DNA of 64,000 nt from Achatina immaculata (GCA_009760885.1 CM019721.1:16726196-16790195), one strand, 5' to 3'; positions 37,520 to 52,500 are shown, counted from the first letter of the stretch. Numbers and translations are program-made. Notes: generated by a model not told the origin, from the sequence alone.

Positions 37520-37576
<57 letters not shown>

Positions 37577-40500
37577 GAGAGAGAAAGAGAATGTTTAAAA
37601 TATTTGACTGCATGAATATTACTGGACATACCTTATTCTCCTCATAAATTGTCTCTATGGTTTTATGATCTTTGTCAAATTTCTCCTCCAAGGTACTGAA
37701 AACTTTGAATGGTTCTTGCCCATTTGACCAATTTCTTGAAGTCAGAAAAATTCTCAAAGCATTTTCAAAACCTTGAAGTTCTTTCAATAACTTTGATGTT
37801 TCAAGCTCTATATCCTTATAGACTTGTGGATTTTCCACCACTCCATATGCAGAGATAAAGTGCTTGATCTCCTGGTATTTGGGGTGAATCTAGACAAGAT
37901 TATAAAGTTCAGGAAAGTGAAAAAAACCAAAAATACAATGTCAGCATATACAACAAATGCTGATGTCTCATACTATTTGAACAGGTCATCTTATATGCTA
38001 CAAGCACCACTTGTAAATAATGTAGTTAGTTATTGGGAGACCTTTCTTTCAAATACCATTTTCTCATAACAAAAGAGCAAACTAATATGAATAAACTAAA
38101 ATGATGAAGGTATTTTAGAAGTCACAAAATATGACATCTGTACAAAATAATGGATAAATTAAACACTACTTCAGACTAAAGAATAAATAAATAAACCAAC
38201 TCAGCTTAAACTGTCACAGATAACTAACATTTTATTAAAATAAAATCCCTAAAATACCCACATAAAAAAACATGCAACACAAAACCTTACCTAAAACTCT
38301 TATACACAAAATCCTGTCAAAGCTATGAAAATTAACTTAAAGGTAAAAAGCTTAGAAAACAAACTAATTTTTTTTAACATTCTGATAGTTAACACTGCTT
38401 ATGAAAATGTTAGTAACTCATAAAAAAATAACGTGAAAAGGAAATATAATTAAAAAAAAAAAACAGTTCCTCAAATTCATTACTCTTTCCCGTGAAATTC
38501 TTTTCTCACCAAAGAATAACATCAAGCCCTCTATTGATTAATACTACTGAAAACCTCAAGGAATGAAAGAATCTAATGCTTGCAAACAGCAGTGTTCCCT
38601 TACTCTCATCTGTGAAATAATGAAGGCTACAACTGCCAAACAAGCTTCAAGACTTAATTACGAGGAGAGAAGCAAAGAGTTTTTGAACGCAGCACTTATC
38701 ATCAAAGATTTTATGAAAGAGGTAAAATGAAAGGCAGTAGCAACAATCAGAACTATGCAGAGAGGGTCAAGCTGTGTACAGTCAGTGTGCCATTGGCATC
38801 ATCACCAAACATACACTATGAACAACACTGTGGTTAAAGGCCAACCACATACAGCAGTGTCCTGAGTGCAAGTAAACAAGTTTTAATGTCTCTCTTGTGT
38901 CTATTACAGCACTACTATAATTCTGTTGCAATTAATTGGCATGTTGCCTATTCAACAAAATAGTGGGTGTAGATGTGTTACACATCAGCTAACTAGTATT
39001 TGACTCTTGAATACTTCATGTCACTATTACAGAGCAGACACTGACTTCAAGTAAGAGAACATAGTTTTGTAGAATTCATTCATTTGCATGTCCTTTGCGG
39101 AACTTTGCATCCCAAACATCACTCCTGTAGGCCTCTCGGTTGTGAGCAAGATGGCCTGCTGCTGATGCATCCATTTGCAGATCATCAACGATGTCTTGCA
39201 GCCATCTTCACCTTGGTCTTCCTCTCTTTCTTTTTCCAATTATGTACCCTTCCAAGACGGTCTTCTCTAGATTATCATGATGTTTAATGTGTCCAAAATC
39301 TTTAAGTTTTCTCTCTTTAATCCTCTTTACTAGGCAGCCTTCTTCAATATTAAGTTCTTGTAGTATGGATATATTTGTTCTTTTTTGTGTCCATGATATT
39401 TGAAGAACTTTTCTGTAGTCATAGACAAATCACTTTAGTGAGACATGAGAGAAAGAAAAATCACAAGAGAATTACCTGAGATTTGAACCACAGACTCTGG
39501 TAGGACGAACAACTGTCTAGCCACGGGAAATCAGAATACTAATGAACTGCGCTATCTCACACCTGTGGTTTGAATCCCAGGTAATTCTCTTGTGATTTTT
39601 CTTTCTCTCACATCTCACTTAAGTGCTTTGTCTACGATTTTTTTCGAGGTCTAATCCTACAAAACTGTGTTCTCTTACTTTACCGTACAAAAGCCTCATT
39701 GTTTCCTATTTATAAAAAAATTCTTTCTGAGACACTGACTTACTGCTTCACTCGTAACAATAAATTATTACATTAATATACACCATGTAACAATAACAAT
39801 CCAGATAACAATAACATGCTACTACAAATCAATATACGAACTTAACCAGTACATGAGTAACAGTTCAACTAACCATGATATTTGGCACACTCAACATGAA
39901 TCCAAAGAGCACAAGATTCATCAGTTACAAAAGTCAACAAAAGTTTAAATGATGAAATCCCAATTTGTAAATGAATGTTAAAGTTGGATGTGGACTGGAA
40001 ACTGATGAGACAATCAACAATGAGTACAGAAAAGTGGTTTGGGAGATTAACATCACCATGGGACACTCATACTATCACACAACATAAAAAACATGCTAAC
40101 TTCATATTCACCAACAACTCCAACATACTTTCTATCATGAGTCCATTCCATGTCCAAAAGGATGAAACCAACTTATAAAACTACATAGAAACTCTAACAT
40201 AGTTTTAAAAAGGACAAGCAACCAGAAACTAACACTATGAATCAACCAATCCTATCCAAACATTTCAAAACAAATTCTAACATGTTTTGTTCTAAAAAGG
40301 ACAAGCAACCAGAAACTTACACTATGAACCAACCATTCTAGCAGATATTCCAGAACAACTCTAACATACAACATTTTTCTTCAACTGGTTGCACAGAAGT
40401 CCCTTTCGTGGATCCCACCAGCTCAGACCCCATGACTGAGCTAGCCAATCAAAACACAGAGATAACTCTTTCTCCATGCTCACTTAAACAGCTGAGCTGT

Positions 40501-43500
40501 GGTAAAAAACTTTTGACACAACAACAGGGCTTCTAATCTACATTCTGCAACAGAATAAACATTCTATTACATAAAGAGGCTACACTAGGACTGTTCTTCA
40601 AGTTCAAGTACCTCAAGCCCTTACAACACTTTCTCAATTTCTGACTAAATTGGTGACCAAGACCAGGGACCCAACACTATTTTCCAGAGTATTTATGACA
40701 CTACCTAAAATTCTGCAGCATCCTCATGAATATTACATGTGATGCCATATAGAATAAAATATATAGGGGCCGGCTAGCGTAGTGGTTAGAGCACTCGTCT
40801 AGCAACCAAATGGTCGAGGGTTCGAATCCCCAGCTGAGCGGGATTTTTTTTCCTACCAATACGGCCCCGAGGTCGACCCAGCCTCGTAAAATGGGTACCA
40901 GAGAAAATCTGGGAAGTAAAGGCAGCGAGGAAAGGAACTGGTCACCCTACCTCATACGCTGATGACCCAGCATAATGAGGTCTCTAACGCTTCACCCCCT
41001 ACGGCATTTGCTATGGGACTATCTTTACTTTACTTTTGCCATATAGAAATGCCCTCTGATTTCTATTTCTAAAAGAAATAAAATAAGCTGCTATGAATTA
41101 TTAGCACTTCACTGGGTGATCAATTTGTATAGGATGTTTCAGCACATTGTGAAAATATGAAATGATATCATAGGCTTAATTTAGAAGAACTTTTGCAAAC
41201 ATGCGTAGGCAGGCACATACACAAGAAAATTATATATTTGTGGAGTTCCAAACCTGCATATACAGATCTTTGAATGCTTTAAAACCCTGAAGATTTTTCA
41301 AATGGCTGCTGTCCTGACAGTGCACAAACCTTGTCTGCTGACTGGTTTTGTCATCTAAGAAACATATAAATGATACTTAATTATGGAAGGGTAGTGTTAG
41401 TGTTAAAAAATATACTGAAATATGAAGACGCATGAATTAATGTCTGTTACAATCAGTCTATCTCATTAGACACCTTGTATTTTACAAGTAACCAAACTGT
41501 GACTTCTTCTTCTTATATCCTTCTAGTGCCGTTAAATGTCACATAGGGTTCGCAAGGTAGTTCGCCAGTTTACCTGTTTTTAGTGAGCTTTTCAACCTCA
41601 TCAAAGGATTTTATACCTATTAATTTGGCCTCTCTTAACAATGTCCTTTTCAGAGTTTCCCGTGATCTGCCTCTTTTTCTTCAGCCTGTTGTGTTCCACT
41701 TGATAGCTTGTTTTGGGATTCTCTGATCATTTCTTCTCATCAAGTGACCAACATATGTCCATCTCCTTTACCTGATCACCCATGAGACTGGTTGTTGTTC
41801 ACTCATCTGTCTTATCTCTGCATTGTGCTTGAATTCATTCCACTTGATTTCGAGTATTTTCCTTAGGCATTTGTTTTCAAAAGAGTCTAATTTCTTTTCT
41901 ATTTCTTTAGTTGTTTTCCATTTTTCGCATGCATAAATGAGGGTGGATATTACATTTGAACTGAATAGTCTTAACTTGGTTTTTGTGCTTATAACTTTTG
42001 AATTCCATATGTTCTCAAGATTATTGAAGATCGATGCTGCTTTTGCAAATCTAATCCTAACTTCCTTTCTGATGTCACCATCCTGGTCTATGTAGCTGCC
42101 AAGGTATGCAAATTGATTGACGTCTTCAACATCTGTCCATTCTACATGTATTTTTCCATTTTAATTAATGGGAAGTTTCATTATTTTTGTTTTGTCCTTG
42201 TTAATTTAAAATCCTATTTTGATAGCCAGTTAAGACAGAATATCTGTTTTTTCTTGCATGGAATTCACATTGTTACTGATAAGATTATGTCATCAGCAAA
42301 ATCAAGATCTTCTAGTTGGGTCTCATGTACCCAGTCAATACCTGTGTTACCTGTGCAACATTTTTTCATTATGAAGTCTATTGCAATTCCAAAAAGCAAA
42401 GGAAACAGTATACACCCTTGTTTCCCTCATGTTTCAATCTGGAACCATTCACTCATCCCTTCTTCTGTTTTGACTGCACAAACATATCCATTGTAGAGGT
42501 CCTTAATGATGTTGACAGTTTTAGATGGTATTCCATACAGACCTAAAATTCTCCACAATGAATCTCTGTGTATGCTATCAAATACCCTTTTAAAGTCTAT
42601 GAAGTTCAGTATTAATGGTTTCTGGTTTTAAATATGTTCTTCAAGTATTATTCTGAGAGTAAAGATCTGGTCGAGACAGCTTCTCCCTTTTCAAAATCCT
42701 GCTTGTTCTTCTTTCTTTGCAGTATCCACTATATCTTTAAGTCTATTCAAAATGACCTTGCAAAATACTTTTGATGCAACTGATACTAAGGTTACTCCTC
42801 TCCAACTGTTACAGTCACTAAGTTTGCCTTTTTTGAGTATTTTAACAATGATTTCTTTTTTCTATTTAGAATGGGCCTTTTCTTCTTTCCAAATCTTATT
42901 AAACATTCTCTGTAGTTGTCTCATGTTGTCACTATTGATAGCTTTTAGCATTTCGGGTGTTATTTCATCTTCACCTGCAGCTTTGTTGTTAGCCATTGAA
43001 TTCACTGCAGTTTCAATTTCATGCAATGTAATTTCTTCTAGGTTGACATTTAGTTGTGGAGTTGGTAAGTCGGTTTCAAGGTTTATCAGTTCTTTTGGGT
43101 GTGATCGATTAAGTATTTCTTGGAAGTATTCAGCCCATCTTTGCTTTTGGTCTTTACTTGATATTAAAAGGGTTTCAGTTTTGCTAAGGATTGGTCTTTC
43201 TTTAGATATAATAGTACCTGTTAGCCTCTTTTGTATGTCATATAAAGTTTTGCTTTCTTCTGTTTTTGCTGCTTTCTCTGCCTCTTTCGCCATATTGTCT
43301 ACATATTCTCTTTTATCCCTTTCAGCTGAACTTTTTACTTTCTTGTCTATTTCTTTGTATGTCCCTTTTGCCAGATCTTTTCCAAGATCTGTCTTTACAC
43401 TCAACATGTCTAATGGTTCTAAGGACTGTTATAGCCAGAGCTGAGGGTGGGGGATACGCTCTCTGCTCCAATTAAATGTCTCCAAGGTGTGCGTCTCAAA

Positions 43501-46500
43501 TAGCCTCTGACAGTCAAGTCTAGCTCTTGGCCTTCTCATGGCAGAACTGTTCAAACTGACAGGAGAGTGGGCGAAGGCAAATATCTGGCAGCTGAAAACC
43601 AGACATTTCAGGTAGATGAAAATCATGTTTGGTAGCTCATCCACCGCTGCTGGCGAGATTCTTCCGCTGCCGTGCATGAGGTGAAACTCCTCCCGGCCAG
43701 TAAAGAAAAATGCATTTAGGGTTGCTGCGCAGCGCCATTGTGGAAAAGGTGAAGGATTATGTGAAGTGACCAGTAGCCTCGAGGTCAGGACTACTCAAAT
43801 CACGGCACCTCTGCTCTGGAGGCCGGCCACATCCTATACACACACATACGGGGGCAGATTGCCTAAACTGGCTTAACCCAGGGGTTAACCAAGACATTGC
43901 TGGTGAGATTCTACAGCTGCCGCACGTGGAGCGAAACTCCTCCCAGCCAAAGAAGAAAACATGACTAGGGTTGCCGGGCAGCGCCGCTGTGAAAAGGTGA
44001 TGGAAAAGGATAAGTGAAGTTTAAATGGTATGTCCAGTAGTCTTGCGGCGAGAGCTACTCATACTACGGCACCTCTGCTCTAGAAGCTGGCCATGTCCAT
44101 TCTATACCCATACTGGTAAAATATGCCTAAACCGGCTTAAACCTGGGGTGAAACTTGATGGTTATGTATGTCATGGTACCTCCGCTCTAGAGGTCGGTCA
44201 TGTCCCAAACACGCCCATACTGGGATAATATGTCTAAACCGGCTCAACCCAGGAGTGAAACTTACTAGTGATGAGGATGCATCCATCTGGACAGAAGCTC
44301 CGCCCTGGTCACAACTAGGAAGGGTAGTGGCCACAACCACAAAATAATACTGAAGTCAGAGACACTAGACCAGTGCAGTCTAGATAGACAACCATCTTTC
44401 ACCCGACGCTGAGCTTTTCCAGTGAGAAAGTCCAACGCTGGACTGGTTGGGCAACCACCTCTCACCCAGCAGGGATACACAGGTATTCCAAAACACATCG
44501 AGGTTTTCCGGTGAGAAAGTCCAACACTGGACTGGATGGGCAACCACCTCTCACGTGGCAGGGATACATGGGTATTCCAAAACACATAAAAATTTTCCAG
44601 TGAGAAAGTCCAACCACAGTGTTACACAATCCTGCTTCTGAGACCCACCAAGAATACAGGCTCAAGCTCTGTGATAATCTGAACATCTTGTGATCCCCTC
44701 AGGGATCTCGTGTGTTCCTTTCAGTTACCAGAGGGGTACCATTGGACCAATCGAGGACCACAGGAGTAAATTCAGTAGGATCACAGGGCGGTATTGGTGA
44801 CAGAAGTGAACGAAGAAGAAGAACATGTCTAAATTGGCTGCTCATCTTTCATATATGTTCTTCCAAGTGTTTTTTTATATCCTTGCTTTTTTATTTGGTT
44901 TTTTCAGTCCAGCGCTTGCTTTTGCTGCTGTGATTATGGCTGTGCTGTAAGAATTCCATAATTCATCTATACCTACCTCATCTACTTCACGGAGTGTTGT
45001 GGAATGATTAGTAAGTTCCTGATTGAAATTACTTTTAATATTGATTGTCTTCTTGTATAGCCTGTGGATGTTTATCTTTCTGTGTATTGATTTCTTGTGT
45101 TGGCTTTTCAGTTTTAGTTTTATTTTCCTCTTTACACATGTTGTGATCACTGTTAACATCTGCACCCCTATAAGAGATGTTCTGTATTGCTTTCTAATAC
45201 AAAAATGATCTATCTGGTTTCTAGTTCTATCATCTGGAGATATCCACATTGTTTTATGTATCTATTCATGTGGAAATATTGTGATTACCAAAACTTATTT
45301 CCCATTATTTTTTTTTAAACTTTTAAACTACCTTTTAGTTTTGTTCTTCTTCAAACACTTTCAGATGCCATCTTTAATTTGTATTCCAGACATGTTTTTT
45401 TTTTCTATTCTAATTCCTCACATTGGGCACTCCTGTAGAAGGTATTTTTGTCAGTTACACATATGAACATATCTGCAGAGTCCATTCTGAACTGGTTGAA
45501 ATGTCTGTGTCCAAGGGCTAAGGATGATCATATTTTCCTCTCCGTTGAGATGACTGCCATGTACAAACATTTTCCTCTCTGTTGAGATGACTGCCCTGTA
45601 CAAACATTTTCCTCTCTGTTGAGATGACTGCCCTGTACAAACATTTTCCTCTCTGTTGAGATGACTGCCCTGTACAAACATTTTCCTCTCTGTTGAGATG
45701 ACTGCCAGGTACAAACATTTTCCTCTCTGTTGAGATGACTGCCCTGTACAAACATTTTCCTCTCTGTTGAGATGACTGCCAGGTACAAACATTTTCCTCT
45801 CTGTTGAGATGACTGCCATGTACTGACATTTTCCTTTCTGTTGAGATGACTGCCATGTACTAACATTTTCCTCTCTGTTGAGATGACTGCTATGTACTAA
45901 CATTTTCCTCTCTGTTGAGATGACTGCCATGTACTAACATTTTCCTCTCTGTTGAGATGACTGCCATGTACTAACATTTTCCTCTCTGTTGAGATGACTG
46001 CCATGTACTAACATTTTCCTCTCTGTTGAGATGACTGCTATGTACTGACATTTTTCCCTGAGATGGCTGCCATATATGGATTTTCAAAATGGCCTGAGTG
46101 TTGGTTTTTTTTTTTTAAAACCCAATTAACATGATTAATTCTTTTCAGTATTACATAACTGAACATCAGTGACTTACCTTCCGAACCAGCTGTCTCAGTA
46201 AGTGCAAGATTAGTTCCACAAATCCCACAGTAGGAATCACTTACAGAGAATGGCCCCACTGTTTGCTCCAGCTCAAAGTAAAGATATGCTTTCTCCTGCA
46301 ACCTACGTTCCATAACTTTTACCTTTAAAAAGTTCACAATGATCTGTGGATAAGAAGAAGATTCAACGATGTTAAAAGGTTGATAAAATAAAAGAGTAAA
46401 TAACTGTGCTTAAACCTCTTGCACATTCATTACATGTGAAAATTCTGGCATATTCAACTATCACTGCAGCAAATATCAGTAATTTCTCAACAGTTTAGCA

Positions 46501-49500
46501 ATGTTGTCTACAATGTTGCTCCTTGAATAACTCTCCCTGCCTTGAAAATATTTAAAACTAAGGATACTGACTGATATCGCTGAAAGACAATATCATAAAT
46601 AGGGAAAAAATATAAATGTATGATATGACTGCATGTCAGAGAATGCATCTAGATTAGTGCATGTTTATGATTAAATTATGTCTTAAGCAGAGGTGTACAA
46701 CTGAAAAAAAAAATCTAGACACTGTTTCAACATCTGAGAAGTAGCTACATGATGGCACCAGAGATGAGAAACCACATCAGAACTCAAAATAAGACAAGTG
46801 AAACAATAAAATTAAGCAAGCTCAGGAAAGAGAATGTGAAATAAGAATATGAGAAGAAATAAGAGAATTGTTCATAAACTTACCAACAGAAACAAAATCA
46901 GTAGAAGAGGAATGGGCCTTGTTCAAAATCAGCATTTTGCAAGCAGCAAAGAAAACATGTGGAACTACACAAAAAGGAGGTAGGGAAATGAAAATAACAA
47001 TATGGTGAAATGATGAGGTGAAAAAGATTGTGAAAAAAAACAGAATAGATGAGAAGTAAGCAGGAGCAAGACTACGCTGAATATCGAATGCAAGACTGTC
47101 TAAGAGAGTAATAAAAGAAGCAAAGAAAAAAAATCATGGCAGGAATATGGTGAAGCTTTAAACAACAATCACAAAGCGGCTATGAAAATCTTTTATAAAA
47201 AGATCAGTGCAGTGAGAAGGTGAGCAGACCACTTCAACCAAACAGAGACTGTGAACAATGTTAATGGTGATCCAGTATGTGAACCTGAGTGTGTGCTAGA
47301 GAGATGGAGACAATACAAGGTACTCCATATACCATATGAGGCAAGTTAACACCATGATAACAACACAGTTGGCCCCACAGAACCTGAACTAGACATACTA
47401 CTATCTGAATCAGAGAAGCCATCGGAAAGACCCCAATGAACAAAGCTCTGAGATATGAGCTGATCAAATATGTGAAAGAGGTTGGAACAGCATGGCTTCA
47501 CAGGTTGTAACTTGTTATGGGGAAAAACAAAATACCACAGGACTGGAGAAATGCTATAACTGCCCTAATATAGAAGAAAAAAGGCAGTAAAAAGGACTGC
47601 AACCAATATATAGGCATGTCATTCTTAAGCCATACTGGAAAAATATTCTGCAAGATCTTAGAGAACTGTGGCCAATGATTGAATCACAGTTAAATGAAGC
47701 ACAGATGAGATTTAAGAAAAATAGAAGCTGTACAGATGCAATTTTTTTCCTAAGACAAATCAGCTGAACACAATCAGATACTGCACATAGTTTATGTAGA
47801 TATAGAAAAAACATTTGACAGAAAAGATAGACATAAACTGTGAGAAATCTTACAGCATTATGGAGTTAGTATACATCTGATCAACTTATGCAAAAACCTA
47901 CATGAAAATAATCAGTGTACAGTTAGAACAAATGCAGGACCCTCTGAAGCATTCATCATAAAATCTAGAGTATGACAGGACTGTGTACTATCTCCCTCAC
48001 TATTCACAACATGCACTGACAACATTTGCAAAGAAGCTAACATACATAATAAAAATTCCACCACAAAACTGCAGAACAGCTCATCTCCAGAAACAATGTT
48101 GATAAACTCACAATATCTTTCAGAAAGCATACCCATTAGGCAGACCATAAATGAATTCCTCTTAGCTGATGACCAAGCACTTATATTTACATCAGAGAAA
48201 GGCCTACAGCAGAACATGGACAACTTAGCAAGGGCATGTAAAAGCCACAACAAGAAGATCAATGCTGAAAAATTTAAAGTCACAACCACAGTTTGAGAAG
48301 AAATCTCAATAAAGATCTTCTTGACCAATCTGTCCTTGAAACAAGTGAAACATTTCAAATACCTAGGTAGTACAATATCACCATCTGGAAAAACTAATGC
48401 TGAGATTGAGAACAGACTGAGAACTGACTGGACAAATGACACTTTTACTGAAAAATAATAAAGGTAGATAGAGATGTATGGTGTAGTTTTAGAAAGTGAG
48501 GGAGGGAGTGATTAAAGTGAGAAAAAATGAATAGAAAGTATGAGAATGTATAAATGAAATACACACAACATCCGATATTTCGGCGTGAGCCTTTTTTGAG
48601 GATTACATGCACAACGAGACAAAAGAAAATAAAACAAAAACGAAGAACTTATCTTAATGTGGCCTCCTCCAGAAGTAGAAAACAGAGAAATGTGTGTATT
48701 AGAAGGAAGGATCACGCGGACCACAACAAAGGATACCCAATAGAGCTAATCGTAAAGAAGAGGTGGAGAGAGAGGAGGAAAACAAATGGTAGAAAGGGGT
48801 GGGGGGAAAGGCAATAGAAACATGATAGCCGCTAGAGGAGGTGTCGGGGAGGGGGGAGGGAAAAGGGGACGCGGAGAGATAATGAATGAAGAACATAAAC
48901 ACCTGCAGGGAGAAAATGTGAAACTGGTGAATAGGACAAGACCCTATAAACACCAATATGTTGCCAGAGAAGAAAAGAAGGTGGTGGTAGGGAGGGGTAG
49001 CTAGGAGAAAGAAAGTAGAGTAAAAAAAATGGGGAGGGGGGGTGGAAAACTAAAGAAGTTACAGAAAGCTGAAGACATTGTTAATTCCAGCTGGGTGGAG
49101 ACAGCTAGTCTGGAAAATAAGGCACTGTTCTAGGACCCTAGGTGGTATGAATACAGTTCTTTTATAACCAGATGTATAAAAGGAAAAAAAGTAGGAACAA
49201 TTTTTTTACTTAATGAGCACAAAGGTGTGACGTTTCGGTGTGAACCTTAAGTATACAAAAACACACAGCTCAAAGAAATAGAGAGAGAAGATAAAATATA
49301 AATTCACAGTTCTTTTCCATTATTTTGGCCAAATACCTGAATGCTATATCTTTTTACATAGTGCATGATAGATTTTTGCACATTCCTCTTCTCCTGCCTT
49401 AATGAGTTCAGCTGTTATCACATCCTGGTGATTTACCATTTTTCAGATTCTTTATTGCCCATAATACTTCTTCAATTGTTGGTTCGGGTTCTTTCTCCTC

Positions 49501-52500
49501 CAATAATAATTCACACTGTTGATTTTTCCTTTCACAGTCAGTTGTTTTATATATTCCTCTGCAATATTCCTTCCATCTTTCTAGAATGTCCTCTGTTTCT
49601 GACAAGGTCTTCCCCATCTCGCCACAAGTCACATTTAGCTTAGTTGTGACATTTTTCATCAATGTCTTCATTTCTTTAAACATTTCCCCATCTCTTCCAT
49701 ACTTGTGATGTCCTTCTGTTCTTTCACAACAATCTTGTATGTATTGTTTTTTTATCTTTTCTTATGTTTCTTTGTACTTCTTTTGTTAAAGATTTATATT
49801 CCTCTTTATTGTTGTTTGTCACTTTCCCTTTCATCTTCATTTCTCTACATTGTTTTATTAGTTCTAGTGTGCCTGCTGTAATCCATACATTCTTTTGTGT
49901 TTTCTTTACTAGAACCATGTCTTTAGCTGTTGTTATTAAGATATCTCTGGCTTGCTTAGTTAATTCATCTGGTGTCATCTCCTCCTGTACAGCCATCAAG
50001 ATTTCAAAATGGTTCTTAACTTCTATACCATATTGTCCTGGTATTTTTGTAAGATCAAAGAGAAGTGGTCTTGATCTCGTAACTGTCTTTTTTATCTTTA
50101 TCTTCATGTCTGCTATTAATAACTCATGGTCTGTGTCACAATCAGCGCCTGGTAAAGTTTTTGCTATGTTATACTTGATCTCCTATTTCTTTTCACTAAA
50201 ATGTAATCTATTTGATTCTTGGTTTTCCCATTAGGTGATGTCCATGTGTAAAGTCTTCTTGGATGTTGTTTAAAAAGTGTGTTAACAATCATTAGCTCAT
50301 TTTCCATGCAAAACGCCATTAGATTGTCACCTGCTTCATTTCTATGTCCTATGCTAAATTTCCCTACAACATGTCATTCATCTTCTGTTTTTTTTCTGTA
50401 CCAATCTTTGCATTAAAATCCCCCATTATTAATATAATATCATTTTTCCGTACCTAGTCTATCATCATTTGCAGTGTGTTATAAAAGTATTCTACTTTCT
50501 CTTCTTCTGTTGCTGATTCATTTCATTCCTTTGCATGTCCCTTGCGGAACTTTGCCTCCCAAACAGCACTCCTGTAGGCCTCTCGGTTGTGAGTAAGATG
50601 GCCTGCTGCTGCTGCATCCATTTCCAGATCATCAACGATGTCTTGCAGCCATCTTCGTTTCGGTCTTCCTCTTTTTCTTTTTCCCATTATGTATCCTTCC
50701 AATACGGTCTTCTCTAAATTATCATGACGTTTAATGTGTCCAAAATATTTAAGTTTTCTCTCTTTAATCCTCTTTACTAGCCAGCCTTCTTCAATATTAA
50801 GCTCTTGTAGTATAGATATATTTGTTCTTTTTTGTGTCCACGATATTTGGAGAACTCTTCTATAGCATTTACATTCAAAGGCATTTATGTGTTTCTCAGC
50901 TGTTTTGTTAAGTGTCCAGGTCTCACAGGCATATGTTGCGATGGGAAAGATGCATGCCCTTAAAAATCTTATTTTTGTGGTTCTGTCTGCTCCTCTCCAC
51001 AGATTCTTTAGTTGTTTTACTTTCTGAAGAGCAATAGATGTCCTCCTTTTAATTTCCCTCATTGTATCTCCATTATTAGTTAGTAGTGATCCAAGATATT
51101 CAAAACTCTCCACCTCTTCCAGTTTTTCCTCATTGATACATATTTCAGTTGCCTTGTTTGTTTTGTCAGTTGTCATCACTTTAGTTTTCTTTGCATTAAG
51201 ATAGAGGTTCTGCTCTTCGCTGTTCTTGCGGACTGACATAATTAGTTTTTCCATTCCTTCTTGTGTTGTGGACAGCAATACTGTGTCATCAGCATATCTA
51301 ATCTCTGGTATTTCATAACCTCCAACTGTTATGGCATCGTAATATTCTTTGTCTACATCTTCTCTAACATTCCTCACTATATTTTCAGTATACAAGTTAA
51401 ATAAGTAGGGTGACAATATGCACCCCTGACGGACCCCTTGTTTTATGTCAAACCAAGTTGTTGTTTCACCATTTATTCTTACTGCTGCTTGTTGGTCTAG
51501 ATACAGCAGTGATGTTAATTGTATCAAATGTGTTGGAAATCCCATTTTTTCCATTATTTCCCAGAGTTTCTGGTGTTGTATACAATCAAATGCCTTTGAG
51601 TAGTCTATAAAGGATAAATATAGATTCACATTAAACTCCCCGCATTTCTCTATTATTAATCTTAGATTGAATATATGATCTCTTGATCCTCTTCCTTGCC
51701 TGAAGCCAGCTTGGACCATATTGACTTCTTCTTCTATTTTCTTTCGAAGTCTACCCATTATGATTTTTAACAGAATTTTACTGGCATGACTAATCAGGGC
51801 AACAGTTCTGTAGTTTTTGCATAATTTCAGGTTACCCTTTTTTGGCAGTGGTATGAATACAGTTCTTTTCCATTCTTTTGGCCAAATACCTGAATGCCAT
51901 ATCTTTTTACATAGTGCATGATAGATTGTTGCACACTCCTTTCCTCCTGCTTTAATAAATTCAGCTGTTATCTCATCACATCCTGGTGATTTACCATTTT
52001 TCAGATTCTTTATTGCCCATAAAACTTCTTCCATTGTCGGCTCGGGTTCTTTCTCCTCCAATAATAATTCACACTGTTGATTTCTGCTTCCACAGTCTGT
52101 TGTTTCATACATTCTTTTGCAATATTCCTTCCATCTTTCTAGAATTTCCTCTGTCTCTGTCAGGGTATTCCCTATCTCATCACAAATTACATTTAGCTTA
52201 GGTGTGACATTTCTCGTCAATGTCTTCATTTCTTTAAACATTTCACTATCTCTTCCACACCTCTGATGTTCTTCTATTCTTTCACAACAATCTTGTATGT
52301 ATTGTTTTTTGTCTTTTCTTATGTTTCTTCGTACTTCTTTTGTTAAAGTTTTATATTTATCTTTGTTGTTGTTTGTCACTCTCCATTGCGTCTTCATTTC
52401 TCTACATTGTTTTTTCAGTTCTAGTGTACCTGCTGTGATCCATCTATTCTTTTGTGTTTTCTTTACTGGAACCATGTCTTTAGCTGTTGTTACTAAGATA

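Noticed and set aside
37357..37647. Ser/Leu-rich and Arg/Glu-rich frames on both strands
   Set aside because: They are translations of a GA/TG microsatellite.
45451..45930. Repeat-encoded protein genes on the minus strand (three overlapping frames of 112-159 codons)
   Set aside because: They are by-products of a 37-bp satellite without stops, with no start or splice context of their own.
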